Below are positions 30,305 through 41,375 of a stretch of 64,000 bases of DNA, piece by piece. The stretch comes from Trissonchulus latispiculum (taxonomy: Eukaryota > Nematoda > Enoplea > Enoplida > Ironidae). A program made the translations under genes and the position numbers. The first letter of the stretch is position 1; every line of letters begins with the position of its first letter. The stretch lies in assembly GCA_030248195.1 (NCBI GenBank), contig JASAND010020041.1, positions 1-64,000 of the forward strand, written 5' to 3'. The notes beneath the pieces are model-generated. The model was not told the origin of the DNA. It made no database searches and saw nothing but the letters and a program-made list of their open reading frames with translations.

Positions 30305-30460
30305 ACTACGCAGAAAGAAATTGTTTCGGCGAGGAGCATGTATGGACTCAATCACAAGTTTGTGATAGAGAATGGCTTTATAATGGCCAGACTTGTGAAA
30401 AAGGCATGTTTTGTGGTGGGCGAATCTGCGGTCGAAGGCTGCCGGATTCTGCGAGAAGAT
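30305..30460 (+). other. Unassigned ORF in the last COQ10 intron, possible exon fragment
   Basis: After an acceptor-like GTGTGGGCAG the frame reads TTQKEIVSARSMYGLNHKFV and on through ENGFIMARLVKKACF to CRILRED, then a good donor (GAT|GTGAGC). The amino-acid texture looks coding, but I recognise no family, and it does not align to COQ10. It may be a processed fragment or part of a transposon protein. From 30503 a degraded CAGGGGCGTATCC-type MITE begins. Confidence 0.25.
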
Positions 30461-30744
30461 GTGAGCGACCCCTCTGTTTGTGGGTGGGTTTAACCTATAT
30501 GCCCAGGAGCATGTCCGGGATTTTGAAAAGGGAGGTCTAACGCAAAAGGGGGAGGGCCCAAGCGAGACTTAAATTTTTACTCAACGTGGCACTCCCCAAA
30601 CACGTCTGATTATGGTTTCGTGGTATGAACTCTGCAAACAGATTTGCCAATGTCAAATTTGAAAGAGCTATAGTTAAAACAGCTACCAGTCCACGGATCC
30701 CAGAGGTAAAATGAAATTGAAATAGGATGATATTCATCAATACG

Positions 30745-31530
30745 TAGACATCCATATTCAAACCAACCTTATTCCACTACCCCGGTTTCGAGGCTCCATG
30801 GTGGGCCTCTACTTCGGCGCGATCCTTCACACGCTGCAATCATTTTTGAGAGTCAAGTTCCGGGTAACCTAGTCCGCGAAAATAGGCAAATTGGAAAATT
30901 GGGATCTTGGAGCACACCTCTGTCACTCCTGTCCAGCAATCAAAAGCGGGACCAGTATCATGAGTTTGGTCTCTGGTTTGGATGCCGGCAGAGGTAATTT
31001 TGATTGCACAAGCGAGTGTCGTTTTTGGCAAAAATCAAGGGGTGTCCTTCCCAGTACCATAAAACCATAAGTTACATGATCTGCTGCTGACCTTAATTAA
31101 TTCTGCGGACAACGAAGCCACATGAGAGGAGAAGGAATAGTGGTAGATTAGTCAACTCTTTTCGGACTCCATGGATTTTGGATTCAATTCGACTCACTTT
31201 TTGGATTCAATTGGGAAACCGTTCTTCGCAAAAATAAATCTCCACCTCTTGGGGCATTTGCTACTTACTAGCATCCATTCTGCAATGGTCGAAACAACAG
31301 TAACATCCCCAATTTTAGCCCCGCAAGCCCCAGCTCTCCCAGCCTCCCCCTCATCCTCCGGATTTCTACCCTCTCCAAGGCCCCAGTTTCTAATATGCCT
31401 ATTTTTGCGGATTTGAGTTCCCCGGAACTTAACCGCCAGGAACGATTGCAGCGTGTGAAGGATCGCCTGAAGAAGAGGCCCACCGTGGGGCCTCGAAACT
31501 GGTAGTGGACTAAGGTTGGTTTGACTCTGG
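30745..31530. repeat. Inverted pair of a former coding repeat
   Basis: 30745-30910 and the reverse complement of 31375-31530 share CGATCCTTCACACGCTGCAAT and GTGGGCCTCT. In the + frame at 31390-31505 the second copy reads NMPIFADLSSPELNRQERLQ and ends RLKKRPTVGPRNW-stop, which looks like the end of a protein. The family is unknown, probably transposon-borne. Confidence 0.35.
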
Positions 31531-31592
31531 GCGTCTACGTTTAAATTATCATCTTGTTCAGATTTGACAAGGTGTTCGATTTTTAAGTCTTG

Positions 31593-31949
31593 CCAAGAGT
31601 ACTTACTATAGGAGTGTGCCACTAGGCACACTCTATGCTATCAGAGCAAAAACTTTGCTCTGCTCGCTAGCGACCCCCCCCAAATCAGACCCTAGCGACC
31701 CCCCCCCCCGCAAATCAGTACCTAGTCGAAACGGGGGTACGCTCACTCACTCTATGTTTATGTGCTTAAGCAGAGTGTTAGCGAATTTTGTGCCTGCTTC
31801 GAGTTTTAGAACACAAACATAGCGCACGAAATTCTTTGAAATGATGGGTCTAATTTGTGGGAGGGGAGTCGTTGCGAACAGAGCATAGTTTTTGCTCTGA
31901 TAACATTGAGCTTACCTAGTGGCGTACTCTTATCATTATGTACTCTTGG
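31593..31949. mobile_element. CCAAGAGTAC MITE, copy 1
   Basis: Starts CCAAGAGTACTTACTATAGG and ends TTATGTACTCTTGG. Flanks TCTTG (31588-31592) and TCTTA (31950-31954) fit a 5-bp TSD with one mismatch. The interior has inverted ATCAGAGCAAAAACT and C/G-run segments. Copies 2 and 3 are at 41376 and 62869; a fragment lies near 34739. Confidence 0.75.
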
Positions 31950-32121
31950 TCTTACTGACCATGAAGTAATCTCAAACCTATTGAAGTAATCATTTTAGTG
32001 ACATTTAGCTTATATAATGCTTCTTTTATGCCCACTGAGTATGCGTTCAAACACTAATTTTCTTTGCTGGATACCAATGAATGGAGTAGGATATAAGTAA
32101 ATTAGGCACAGCCAAAATTAC

Positions 32122-32680
32122 GGGATGGCCTAGTGGTCTAAGGCGCTGGTCAAAACTTCTGATCTTACAGTCGGTGGTTCGATCCCCGGAGGCCACAAAG
32201 CTTTCTCGACTCTACCCAACCCAGCTATCCATCCTTATTAACTGGTCGGTAAATGGGTACACTAAAGTAAGAATGGAGCAAGAGTCTTTGTAAAAGGGCC
32301 GGCCCCCCTTCCACGGATGCAGTCATCATTTGAGGTGACATTCCTGACTCTACGGCTGAGAATCCGGGGATAGCACCGGCACCCCATGTCCTGTGGCAGG
32401 ACGGAGATATCTCCTGGGGTAAACCTTTTTACCTTACCAAAATTCCGGGACAGTTTTCAAAAAACAGCCTTTGGCTCTACAAAGCTTGATTTCTTCGTTG
32501 TCGTCTTCGATACTCTACCAGTCGACTCCTTTAATAGGCGGACACCGAGGTTCAGGAAGATGAAAAGGAAAAAGAGGATAGGGCCATGGGAAGAAGAAGA
32601 AGAAGAAAGATTTACTCCAGAAATTATCAACATATTATATTAACAACAACAACAACAACAAATTAACAACAACAAACAAC
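32122..32680 (+). repeat. tRNA-derived SINE
   Basis: A box TGGCCTAGTGGTCTAAGGCG (about 32126) and B box GGTTCGATCCCC (about 32176) are spaced as in a tRNA promoter. The acceptor pairing is poor and a non-tRNA body follows, so it is not a tRNA gene. An (AAC)n tract at 32641-32680 may be its tail, although the 3' limit is uncertain. From 32681 to 33350 only MITE-like fragments are seen. Confidence 0.65.
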
Positions 32681-33350
32681 AGCTTATCCAACATTTTGAA
32701 AAGGTGGAATTTCGGTCCTAATTTTTTGCAACAAATATCCAAATTGCACTAAAAACAGCTAAAAATTTCAAGGGGTCAAATGTGGAAACGTGGTTTTTGG
32801 TGGAGGCTGGGTACTCGCGCAGGAGGTGTTCCACGTCCACAGTTTCAAGATAACCAGATTGTCAATATGTACAGTTTAGAAAAGGGCTGCACCGGGACCC
32901 ACGGCGCGCGTGGGTGCCATCATCCAGGCTTTCCCTTGACGAATTTGGTTGATGCGAACCCGGCCTGCCCAAACTTTGTGCATTTTGTTTTCGAGTGCGT
33001 AAATTTAAAAAAATCGCTTTAAAAAGGCGCTATGAACACAACACTTAACCTCAAATTCATGCGTTTTTACGAGTTTTTAACAAGATTAAAAGTCGTAGCG
33101 TCATTTTACGTTGAGTGTTCATTGAATTGGAGAGCAAACAAGTGAAAATTGCAAACGAAAACGTCTGGGGGCATTCCCAGAAATATGGCGGAGTAAGTTT
33201 GCTCTTAGAACTTTGTATTCTTTTCCTTGGACAGTTAAGAAGTTTAATAGTTAAGTGAACAGTTTGTCAGAGGAATAAAGTTAATGTTTCCTTGAACAAT
33301 TAAGAAGATCACGTATAGTTCGCTGTGTCAAATCAAAATAGAACCAAAAA

Positions 33351-33443
33351 CGACATTGGTCGTTCCGTCTGCAGTTGCTTATATAATACCTTACGTCTGC
33401 AAAGGTATTATATAAGCAACTGCAGACGGAACGACCAATGTCG
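33351..33443. repeat. Perfect 42-bp-arm hairpin
   Basis: Bases 33351-33392 and 33402-33443 are exact reverse complements, separated by the 9-nt loop ACGTCTGCA. The arms include TTCCGTCTGCAGTTGC. No mismatch was found. It lies 30 bp left of the self-complementary element at 33474, within the last COQ10 intron. Confidence 0.9.
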
Positions 33444-33473
33444 AATCGACGAGGTAAGCGGGCAGCCCCCAAG

Positions 33474-34059
33474 GGCCGGTCCTATCAATATTGTTAACCC
33501 GGGTTAACTCACTAACCCGGGTTAAAACTGGGTTACTAACCCGAATCCCGTCCAATCAAAAATTTGCTTAACCCGGGTTTGCTTAACCAGGGTTTCATAT
33601 CGGGGTTAGCAGGCTATTTTAGGGTTAGTGCTAACCCCGATCCAATCATTAAACCCGGGTTTAGAATTCAGGGTTAAAACGGGGTTAAGTAGGCCAAAAC
33701 TTAACCCTCCTCACCTAGAAGGGTTAAGTCCTTAACCCGGCTTAGCGTAGGCAATTTTCTACACGCAAACGTAATTTAACACTTTAAGCAGCCTGCAACT
33801 GAAAATGGGTTAACCCCATTTTGTTCACTTGAAGCAGCCTTCGCCTGAATACGGGTTAACCCCGTTTTGCTCATTTCGAACTGCCTAGCTTGAAAACGGG
33901 TTAACCCCGTTTAAACCCGGGTTAGCGTAACCCAACCCCAAAAATGTGTGATTGGACTGGGGTTAACCCCGGGGTTAACCTAACCCAGAAATTTTGGGGT
34001 TAACTCCAAAATGATGCCTAACCCGGGTTAAGTGTAACCCTGTTTTGATAGGACTGGCC
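33474..34059. mobile_element. Self-complementary GGCC-ended element (AACCCGGGTTAA motif)
   Basis: Starts GGCCGGTCCTATCAA and ends TTGATAGGACTGGCC. The interior consists largely of AACCCGGGTTAA-like palindromes and their AACGGGGTTAA variants. Flanks CCAAG and CGAAG fit a 5-bp TSD with one mismatch. No coding capacity. Confidence 0.7.
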
Positions 34060-34272
34060 CGAAGAACCCAGAGCCAAAACTACGGTAAATTGTCTCAAGA
34101 CATTAATTTAGAGCACTCTTGATATTCCAACTACGGAATTTTTCAGCTGCGTATTTTGTACTAGTTTTTGTTTTTGACTACTTATTTTTAAACTCGACTG
34201 CGTAAATACGCAGTATTTAATGCAAAAATCCGTTTTATACATAGTGATTATTGATTTCTGTACTTTTTTCAG

Positions 34273-34443
34273 GTTTCCTTTGAATTTCGCTCCCTTCTTC
34301 ATTCTCATGTGTCCCATTTATTTTTTGACGAAGTAGTTCGGACTATGGTTTCCGCCTTCTTGAAGCGAGCCCATCGTCTTTATGGCCCGCCTTCTATTCC
34401 TGCGTCTCAGTCAAAACCCGTGGTACTCTCTTATAAACGTTGA
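34273..34443 (+). CDS. COQ10: COQ10 exon 4: C-terminal helix and stop
   Basis: Residues 155-210. It follows the acceptor CTTTTTTCAG in phase 0. It reads [20 protein letters not shown], then [20 protein letters not shown] and a short tail [16 protein letters not shown] (TGA 34441-34443). The FEFxSLxHxxxxxxFFDEVV signature and the long C-terminal helix are hallmarks of COQ10. With this exon the protein is complete at 210 aa. No clear polyadenylation signal was found close by. Confidence 0.94.
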   Translation, partial: VSFEFRSLLHSHVSHLFFDEVVRTMVSAFLKRAHRLYGPPSIPASQSKPVVLSYKR

Positions 34444-36248
34444 CATATTTTGTTGTAGACTTTCCTGTAATTATGTGATCAATCAGATGTTATGTTTGTA
34501 TTGTGTTGTGTATTGTTGTGTTGTGTGTAGTTGTAAATGTATTCATTTGGCCATGTATTACCTTTCCTATTTATTATTCTGGTTAAAGGTGCTTTTTAAT
34601 CCCCGGTTTAGGTTCGTTGTCCTTTATATTCTTTGTTGTATCATGAGCATGACTCAGTGTTTTTGAGTTATGCTATAAAATTGCTATACTGCCTCTGCTC
34701 TCTGTACAAAACTAGGATTCAGTTTACAGTGTTAGTACAAATCAAGAGTACATGGTAGTTACATAGGAGTGTAGGTGCATACATGCCCTTAACGGTAAGG
34801 GTTGAACCCCTTAACTGACTGAGCTATTCAAGGATTTCTTCCTCCGTATATAGTTTTCTAGAAAGAGGATAAACTACTTGATGGTGGGATCGTAATTCGT
34901 AGCAGTTTGAAAACAGGATACTTTCATAAACAGCATTTTGCTCAGTTTGCTAATGAATGGCATTGTCTTGTAATATCGTCGAATGTAACTGCTTTTTACC
35001 ATGGTCTCTGTTTGCGTAGACACTTCCGGGTTTTTATCAGAGAAGGGGGCGGGAAGCCATTTTGCTCTGAAGAAAACCCTACCAAAATTTGCTTGTGTCT
35101 GTCAAACACGGTGGTAAGACTAATCACTCTTATGCAGATACAAATTCCTAATAAAATCACTCAGTTCTTGGGCCCTGTCTGTAGGCTAACCTTCTGAATG
35201 TAGAAATTGTGATTCGGTCTCATTCAACTTTAGCTACCACTAAAATCCTTCCGCTAATAATTTAATGTGAATTCGATACCGTGTGCTTTAACATAAGATT
35301 CTGAAATATTTCCGTACTTTGTCTGTACAATTGCACAGCCAAAAACCTTGTATATACAGATTAAATGGTTGTGGGCTTTTGTGGTTCGAATTGTTTGCTT
35401 TGCTTGCTTGATTATAAGGGTCGCAACATGTGCAAAGTAAATAATTGTGGTGGTTCTGCTTATGCAGACTTCTTCTATCTTCTGTTTTGTGATCCTTTTT
35501 GGTTTTTTGCAGCTGGCTATTTATGTTTTAAGTTTTGTGATTTTACATAACGAAAACATGCCTATCTCTGACTGCTGATTTAGTAAACTAGTAAAAATCT
35601 TTGTTGTCAGTGATTCTTAAGGCGTTTGATAGGTTATTGAATTCTTGAAATAGTGCTTATCTTTGGGAAACTGGTTTGAGCATAGGATGCGGGCACTAAT
35701 TTTTGACAGCAGCCGGACAAGCAAAAGCAAAGTCAAAATAGGCTGGCGGCATTGCCCGTCTTGGGTCTGCAGATCGTTTTAAGCCATAGCCGGGGCAACG
35801 TTAGGTTCTGTTTCTGGGAAATGGAACATTTTCGGCTGTGTGGAACCTAAGGAGTTTTGCTGTTGCTCGGTGGGTGACAGACAACACTAATATAATAAAA
35901 ATTTCCGTCGCTCAGACACCGGCTTGGTATGGCTGAAAATGGGACACAAACGCGACAGAATAAAGGATTCCGTTGCTTATGTGCTGCTTAACAAAATGCC
36001 ATAAATGTCCGCTAGCTTTGTGTTTAAGATAGGGATTCAGGGCTTCGTCAGTCTGCTAAACGAATTGTTAAACCGCTTTGTTTCATGGATTCCTGCTCCA
36101 TCCGGAAGAAATTTTTACTTGGCAGTATTTTTACATACCTTAAACCTTTTTCCCAATTCCAATACTGTTTAGACTTGTTGTCCCTTAATGCCAAGTCTTG
36201 GGTTTTCACGCCGCATTCGTATTCAGATAGATACTTCGTGCTATCAAG
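34444..36248. other. Intergenic stretch between COQ10 and a TIR element
   Basis: Mostly unique AT-rich sequence. 34739-34775 is a CAAGAGTACAT MITE fragment. 34785-34840 on the minus strand looks like a decayed tRNA head (TAGCTCAGTCAGTTAAGG, GGTTCAACCC). The missing 5' exon of COA8 could lie here or further right; I could not identify it. Confidence 0.4.
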
Positions 36249-36445
36249 AGTTTATAATACCAAGAGTAAGACACTCAGGCTATTCCCAGTAGCATAAGCT
36301 TGCAAGATGCTCTAAACATTAAGGCCGAAATCTCAGGGGGGCTTCTCAGCGTGTAAGCATACAACGCTGACATTTTTTAAAAACGGTCGTTTTCGACAAA
36401 TTACTATAACTTGAGCTAGGAAAGTCGTACAGCAATAATTTTTAT

Positions 36446-36680
36446 ATCATTATGTTGCGTAGAACGAGATCTTTTTAACGCTATAAAAATTATATAGTTC
36501 GGTTTAGGCAATCCCTAATAAATCCAGCAACAACGTAAGGCATTTCTAAGAAATGATGAAATTATCAGAATTTTCGTAGCAAGGATGCTTTATTGCCGAT
36601 TTTGTAAGAGATTACCTAAACCGAACTGTATAATTTTTATATCGTTAAAAATATCTCGTTCTACGCAACATAATGATATA
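36446..36680. repeat. Palindromic repeat with about 70-bp arms
   Basis: ATCATTATGTTGCGTAGAAC near 36447 mirrors GTTCTACGCAACATAATGAT near 36660, and CGGTTTAGG mirrors CCTAAACCG. It is a short fold-back/MITE-like structure inside the left arm region of the 4.3-kb element. Confidence 0.7.
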
Positions 36681-37268
36681 AAAACAAGTTGGCTCCTAAA
36701 AGGAGCAATATCTCGACGCCGTGTTTGGTCTTCGACATACCAAAGACTAAATCAGTTAGTTTTTAAAAAGCAATATATTCACAGATATGTACAACCTCAA
36801 CCTCGGTTATGTGGCGAGAACTAAAATTCTTACAGCAAACGAACGAGATACTAATGCTGATTACTTGATGTAGGGATACGGCATTCATAAAATATATATT
36901 TTTGCAATTAGACTTTGGCTGACGTGAGTTGGGAGGCAACTAATCCTGCCTCTCTGCCGGATTGGGATACTCTGGTTTCGAGAATTGTGTTATAAAAACA
37001 TATGGATACAGAGTCACCTTCTCGCAATGCTGTAATTTACTTAGTTGACCAGCCTTTTGCAAGTAAATAATTTAAAATTACTGCAGGCTAGTAGACACCT
37101 ATTATAGGGTTGATGCTTACGCAAAGATCTACCGCTCTGGCGAAAAATATCAGTATCTTATACATTTGCGCAATGGTAATTGACATTCAAATTAAAGTAT
37201 TGCCAAAGTTGGAGGAACTTTTGGCTAATGAAAGAGAATATTTAATCCTTGTAGAGCTGACTATGAGG

Positions 37269-38892
37269 GGAGATGACTAAAACCAGGATCAGGATCAGGA
37301 TCCATTTCAGGATCGGGTGACTAAAAACAGGATCCATTTCAGGATCGGCTAAAGCTTCAGGATCGCGGTAGTAGTGGTAGTGGATCCTGATTTCAGGATC
37401 GGGTGTCTATAAACAGGATCCATTTCAGGATCGACTTGTAACTTCAGGATCAGCTTCAGAATCGGCATAGAACTTCAGGATCCGACACAGGGGTGGATCC
37501 TGAGTTCAGGATCGGGTGTCTAAAAACAGGATCCATTTCAGGATCGGCTTGTAACTTCAGGATCACCTTCAGGATTGGATAAAACTTCAGGATCGGGTTA
37601 GTAGTGGATCCTGATTTCAGGATCGGGTGTCTAAAAGCAGGATCCATTTCAGGATCGGCTTGTAACTTCAGGATCAGCTTCAGGATCGGCTTATAAGTTC
37701 AGGATTCGACTTGAGGCGGATCCTGAGTTCAGGATCGGGTGTCTAAAAACAGGATCCATTTCAGGATCGGCTTGTAACTTCAGGATCAGCTTCAGGATCG
37801 GCCTATAACTTCAGGATTCGACTAAAGGGTGGATCCTGAGTTCAGGATCGGGTGTCTAAAAACAGGATCCATTTCAGGATCGGCTTGTAACTTTAGGATC
37901 AGCGGGGGTGGGGGGTGACAAAACTAGAAGGAAGTTTACCTTTCCAGGATGTGAAGGATTTATGATCCTGAAGTTACAAGCCGATCCTGAAATGGATCCT
38001 GTTTTTAGACACCCGATCCTGAACTCAGGATCCGCCCTCAAGTCGAATCCTGAACTTATAAGCCGATCCTGAAGCTGATCCTGAAGTTACAAGCCGATTC
38101 TGAAATGGATCCTGTTTTTAGACACCCGATCCTGAACTCAGGATCCACCCCTGTGTCGGATCCTGAAGTTCTATTTCGATCCTGAAACTGATCCTGAAGT
38201 TACAAGCCGATCCTGAAATGGATCCTGCTTTTAGACACCCGATCCTAAAATCGGAATCCACTACTAACACGATCCTGAAGTTTTTAGCCGATCCTGAAAT
38301 GGATCCTGTTTTTAGACACCCGATCTTGAACTCAGGATCCGCCCTCAAGTCGAATCCTGAACTTATAAGCCGATCCTGAAGCTGATCCTGAAGTTACAAG
38401 CCGATCCTGAAATGGACCCTGTTTTTAGACAACGGATCCTGAACTCAGGATCCGCCCTCAAGTCGAATCCTGAACTTATAAGCCGATCCTGAAGCTGATT
38501 CTGAAGTTACAAGCCGATCCTGAAATGGATCCTGTTTTTAGACACCCGATCCTGAAGTTTTTAGCCGATCCTCAAGCTGATCCTGAAGTTACAAGCCGAT
38601 CCTGAAATGGATCCTGTTTTTAGACACCCGATCCTGAACTCAGGATCCGCCCTCAAGTCGAATCCTGAACTTATAAGCCGATCCTGAAGCTGATCCTGAA
38701 GTTACAAGCCGATCCTGAATTGGATCCTGCTTTTAGACACCCGATCCTGAAATCAGGATCCACTACTAACGCGATCCTGAAGCTTTAGCCGATCCTGAAA
38801 TGGATCCTGTTTTTAGTCACCCGATCCTGATCCTGATCCTGAAATGGATCCTGATCCTGATCCTGATCCCGATCCTGGTTTTAGTCACCTCC
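37269..38892. mobile_element. Fold-back transposon built of CAGGATC repeats, 9-bp TSD
   Basis: The left arm (to about 37900) consists of CAGGATC words in roughly 120-140-bp higher-order units (GGATCGGGTGTCTAAAAACA, GGATCCATTTCAGGATCGG). The right arm is its inverse with GATCCTG. The ends GGAGATGACTAAAACC and GGTTTTAGTCACCTCC are inverted, flanked by ACTATGAGG at 37260-37268 and 38893-38901. The central unpaired part is only about 65 bp and codes for nothing. Satellite-like inverted arms and a 9-bp TSD are as in classical fold-back elements. Confidence 0.92.
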
Positions 38893-39831
38893 ACTATGAG
38901 GCAGCCACTTGTCACACACAGATAATACGTACTTTGCAAGGTGGAAAACATTCACCATATCAAATTTCAGTTTGATTGTTGCTGAAACTTGTTGCTGCTT
39001 GCTATTAATTACGTATCTTTCTTCCCTAAGCCTAAGTTTTCGCAAAACCTTAACTTCCTTTATCTGTAGATGCGATATGTATATACAGCTGTCTGGTGTT
39101 GTTTCGTACAATGAGTACAATTAGCTTAATCATCGTGCCAAAAAGTAATTGTGATGACTGAGCATTTTTAATTAATTGTGGTGGTACTTGCAAAAAGGGA
39201 ACTAAAACTCAAATCAACGACAGTACTTCGGAAGGCTGCTAGCTAAGACATCTGTGTCCGATATTTGTTACTATACCCATCCTTCATAGGCCAGAAAAGT
39301 AGCCCAATCATAGCAGGCCCCTTACTTTTCTGGCTACTTGTCTGTTTGATCTGTTTTTGCTACATCATTTGAGCATCGCTGACTGCACAACTATGTAACA
39401 TCCTATTGCAGAAGTTAATTTGCATATTACGTGAAAATGAAAGTAGAAACTTTCATTGCAACCAAGGGGGGGCCTTGGAAGAGGAGTACTTTGAAAAGAA
39501 CTATGACACGAAAATAAAGCCGCCCCCTTCATTTTAAATATCAACAAAACTATGCGAAAATTAGTTTAATAAGTTAAAAATAAAGTTTTGACAAAATCGT
39601 ACTTCTTACTGATGATTTCTCAACAAGCCCCCTCCGTACAAAAACTTGTCCTGAAGTAGGAGCAAGTGTTAAGCATAGGGTGAAATTTCAACGGTTAAGA
39701 TACTCATTTCATTTTGCTCTAGAACCGATAACAGCTATCTCGCCTTTAGGCGAGATAATTATTGCTGTACGATTTCCTAGCTCAAGTTATACTATTTAAT
39801 TTGTCGAAAACGCCCGTTTTTAAAAAATGTC

Positions 39832-40426
39832 GGATCTTTTCAGGATAACCCACCCCAGGCCCAGATTCCGCAAAGCTTGATCAAATGAGCTGAAATTTGG
39901 TATGGGTATGTTTTCGACCACGCTGAGTTCAAATATTGCAAAATTTTTCGATTTCGCAAAATTCGATTTTTTTGATTCGTAAGGGGGGACCAAGGGGAAC
40001 CCAAAAATTTTTTGTCTTCGATTTTGCTGAAAAGTTGTATTCAGGAGCTTTCGAGGTCGCAGAACACGAATCTGAAATCCATTTTTCGATTCAGCTTTTC
40101 GTTAGCTCAATTTAAGCTAAGTTCTAAGCTTAATATATAAGCTTATACTGAGCTAACGAAAAGCTGAATTAAAAAACTAACTTCAGATTCGTGTTCTGCG
40201 ACCTCGAAAACCTTTAAATACAACTTTCCAGCAAAATCGAAGACAAAAAATTTTTCGGTTCCCCTTGGTCCCCCCTTACGAATCGAAAAAATCGAATTTT
40301 GCGAAATCGAAAAATTTTGCAATATTTGAACTCAGCGTGGTCGAAAACATACCCATACCAAATTTCAGCTCATTTGATCAAGTTTTGCGGAATCTATGCC
40401 TGGAGTGGGTTATCCTGAAAAGATCC
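39832..40426. mobile_element. 595-bp palindromic MITE with 8-bp TSD
   Basis: Ends GGATCTTTTCAGGATAACCC and GGGTTATCCTGAAAAGATCC. Flanks AAAATGTC (39824-39831) and AAAATGTC (40427-40434). Nearly all of it is one inverted repeat centred near 40130 (AAGCTTAATATATAAGCTT). The inverted partner arm at about 36361-36390 shows the uninterrupted target, confirming the insertion. Confidence 0.9.
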
Positions 40427-40541
40427 AAAATGTCAGCGTTGTATGTTTACATACTGAGATGCCCCCCCGAGATTTCGGCCTTAATGTTTCGACCATCTCA
40501 TTAGGAAGAGCTGAGTGTCTTACTCTGGTATTATAAACTTT

Positions 40542-41083
40542 TGGTGATATTAATCAGCTGAGTGCATATTTTGTTATCACAACGATTGGTTTTGTTATGT
40601 AGGTACCGTCCATTTGTTGTATGACTTTATTCATTGCTGGCACTACAGGCTTACTATATCATCCATTTATAATAAACAGAAAATGCGACTCACTCACCAT
40701 CAATTTTAACTACTTGCATACCGGGGCACATTCCAGTTTAATTGCATTGTTAATTGTTTAAAGTACCTTTTATGTTGGTTCATATGGCAACTCGTGAGAA
40801 ATTGAGGTCATTGAGGATTAGATTAGCAACTTCAATTCTTCATCACCTTCGGGTGATGATCATCACATTGTGATGTCTAATGCAGCAAACAACGACAACA
40901 ACAACAACTTCAATTCATTTTATGCGTTGTCCGTGATGTGATGCGGTTTAGATTTCCATCTTTCGCGAACTGTAGCAACCCAACCAACAGTTGAGATTGT
41001 CACAGTGTTAAGCCACTCCTTTCCAGAAAAATGTTAGTGTTTGCATTTAAAGATTCGGTCCGAAAGGATGCATAACGTTTCAG
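40542..41083. other. Region upstream of COA8, no exon recognised
   Basis: Contains TCACCTTCGGGTGATGATCA-type inverted repeats and an (AAC)n run near 40885-40910 that looks like a SINE tail. An ATG near 40788 gives MATREKLRSLRIRLATSILH, presequence-like, but its possible donor is out of phase with the next COA8 exon. Confidence 0.35.
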
Positions 41084-41274
41084 GTGAAATGGGCAAATTA
41101 AGGACACATTATGATCTCGTTGGTCCTCCTGATGCAGAATCTAAGCTTCGTCCTGTAAAGCGACGGGTTTTGACCGACGAAACGCCGTTGGAACGAGACA
41201 CAAGACTTCGATACGAAGCTGTGCATGTATGGAATCATAAGTTTTGGGCTGCTCATAATAAAGCCTTTTCTCAG
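41084..41274 (+). CDS. COA8: COA8 exon (5' end of gene missing)
   Basis: COA8 (formerly APOPT1) is a mitochondrial protein needed for cytochrome c oxidase assembly and its protection from oxidative stress. After the acceptor ACGTTTCAG this exon reads GKLRTHYDLVGPPDAESKLR, TPLERDTRLRYEAVHVWNHK and FWAAHNKAFSQ. This matches the family core D-x-x-G-P-P-D-x-x-S-x-L-R-P and W-N-x-x-F-W-x-x-x-N-x-x-F. It ends in phase 0 at CAG|GTAATT. The mitochondrial presequence exon was not found; an alternative is initiation at ATG 41068 or 41089. Confidence 0.88.
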
Positions 41275-41375
41275 GTAATTAATATGGATCATAATTATAA
41301 TATATATGCATACTGTATTAACATATAATTTCCACGAAAGAGAAAGAAGATAATTAGAATGTACATTATATACTA

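Larger units (their letters stand above)
36249..40541. mobile_element. 4.3-kb TIR element hosting three nested repeats
   Basis: Inverted ends: AGTTTATAATACCAAGAGT then AAGACACTCAG at the left, CTGAGTGTCTTACTCTGG then TATTATAAACT at the right. They continue into ACATTAAGGCCGAAATCTC and ACAACGCTGACATTTT in both arms, about 190 bp in total. Inside are a palindrome (36446-36680), the fold-back element and the palindromic MITE. No transposase or clear TSD. Confidence 0.65.

Noticed and set aside
32122..32200. Functional tRNA gene
   Set aside because: A and B boxes are present but acceptor and anticodon stems do not pair and a SINE body follows. The same holds for 44360-44475, 45810-45890 and 62690-62760.
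40788..40870. Presequence-like MATREKLRS... as COA8 first exon
   Set aside because: The only nearby donor leaves phase 0, which puts the next exon into a stop; the region also looks like a SINE tail.
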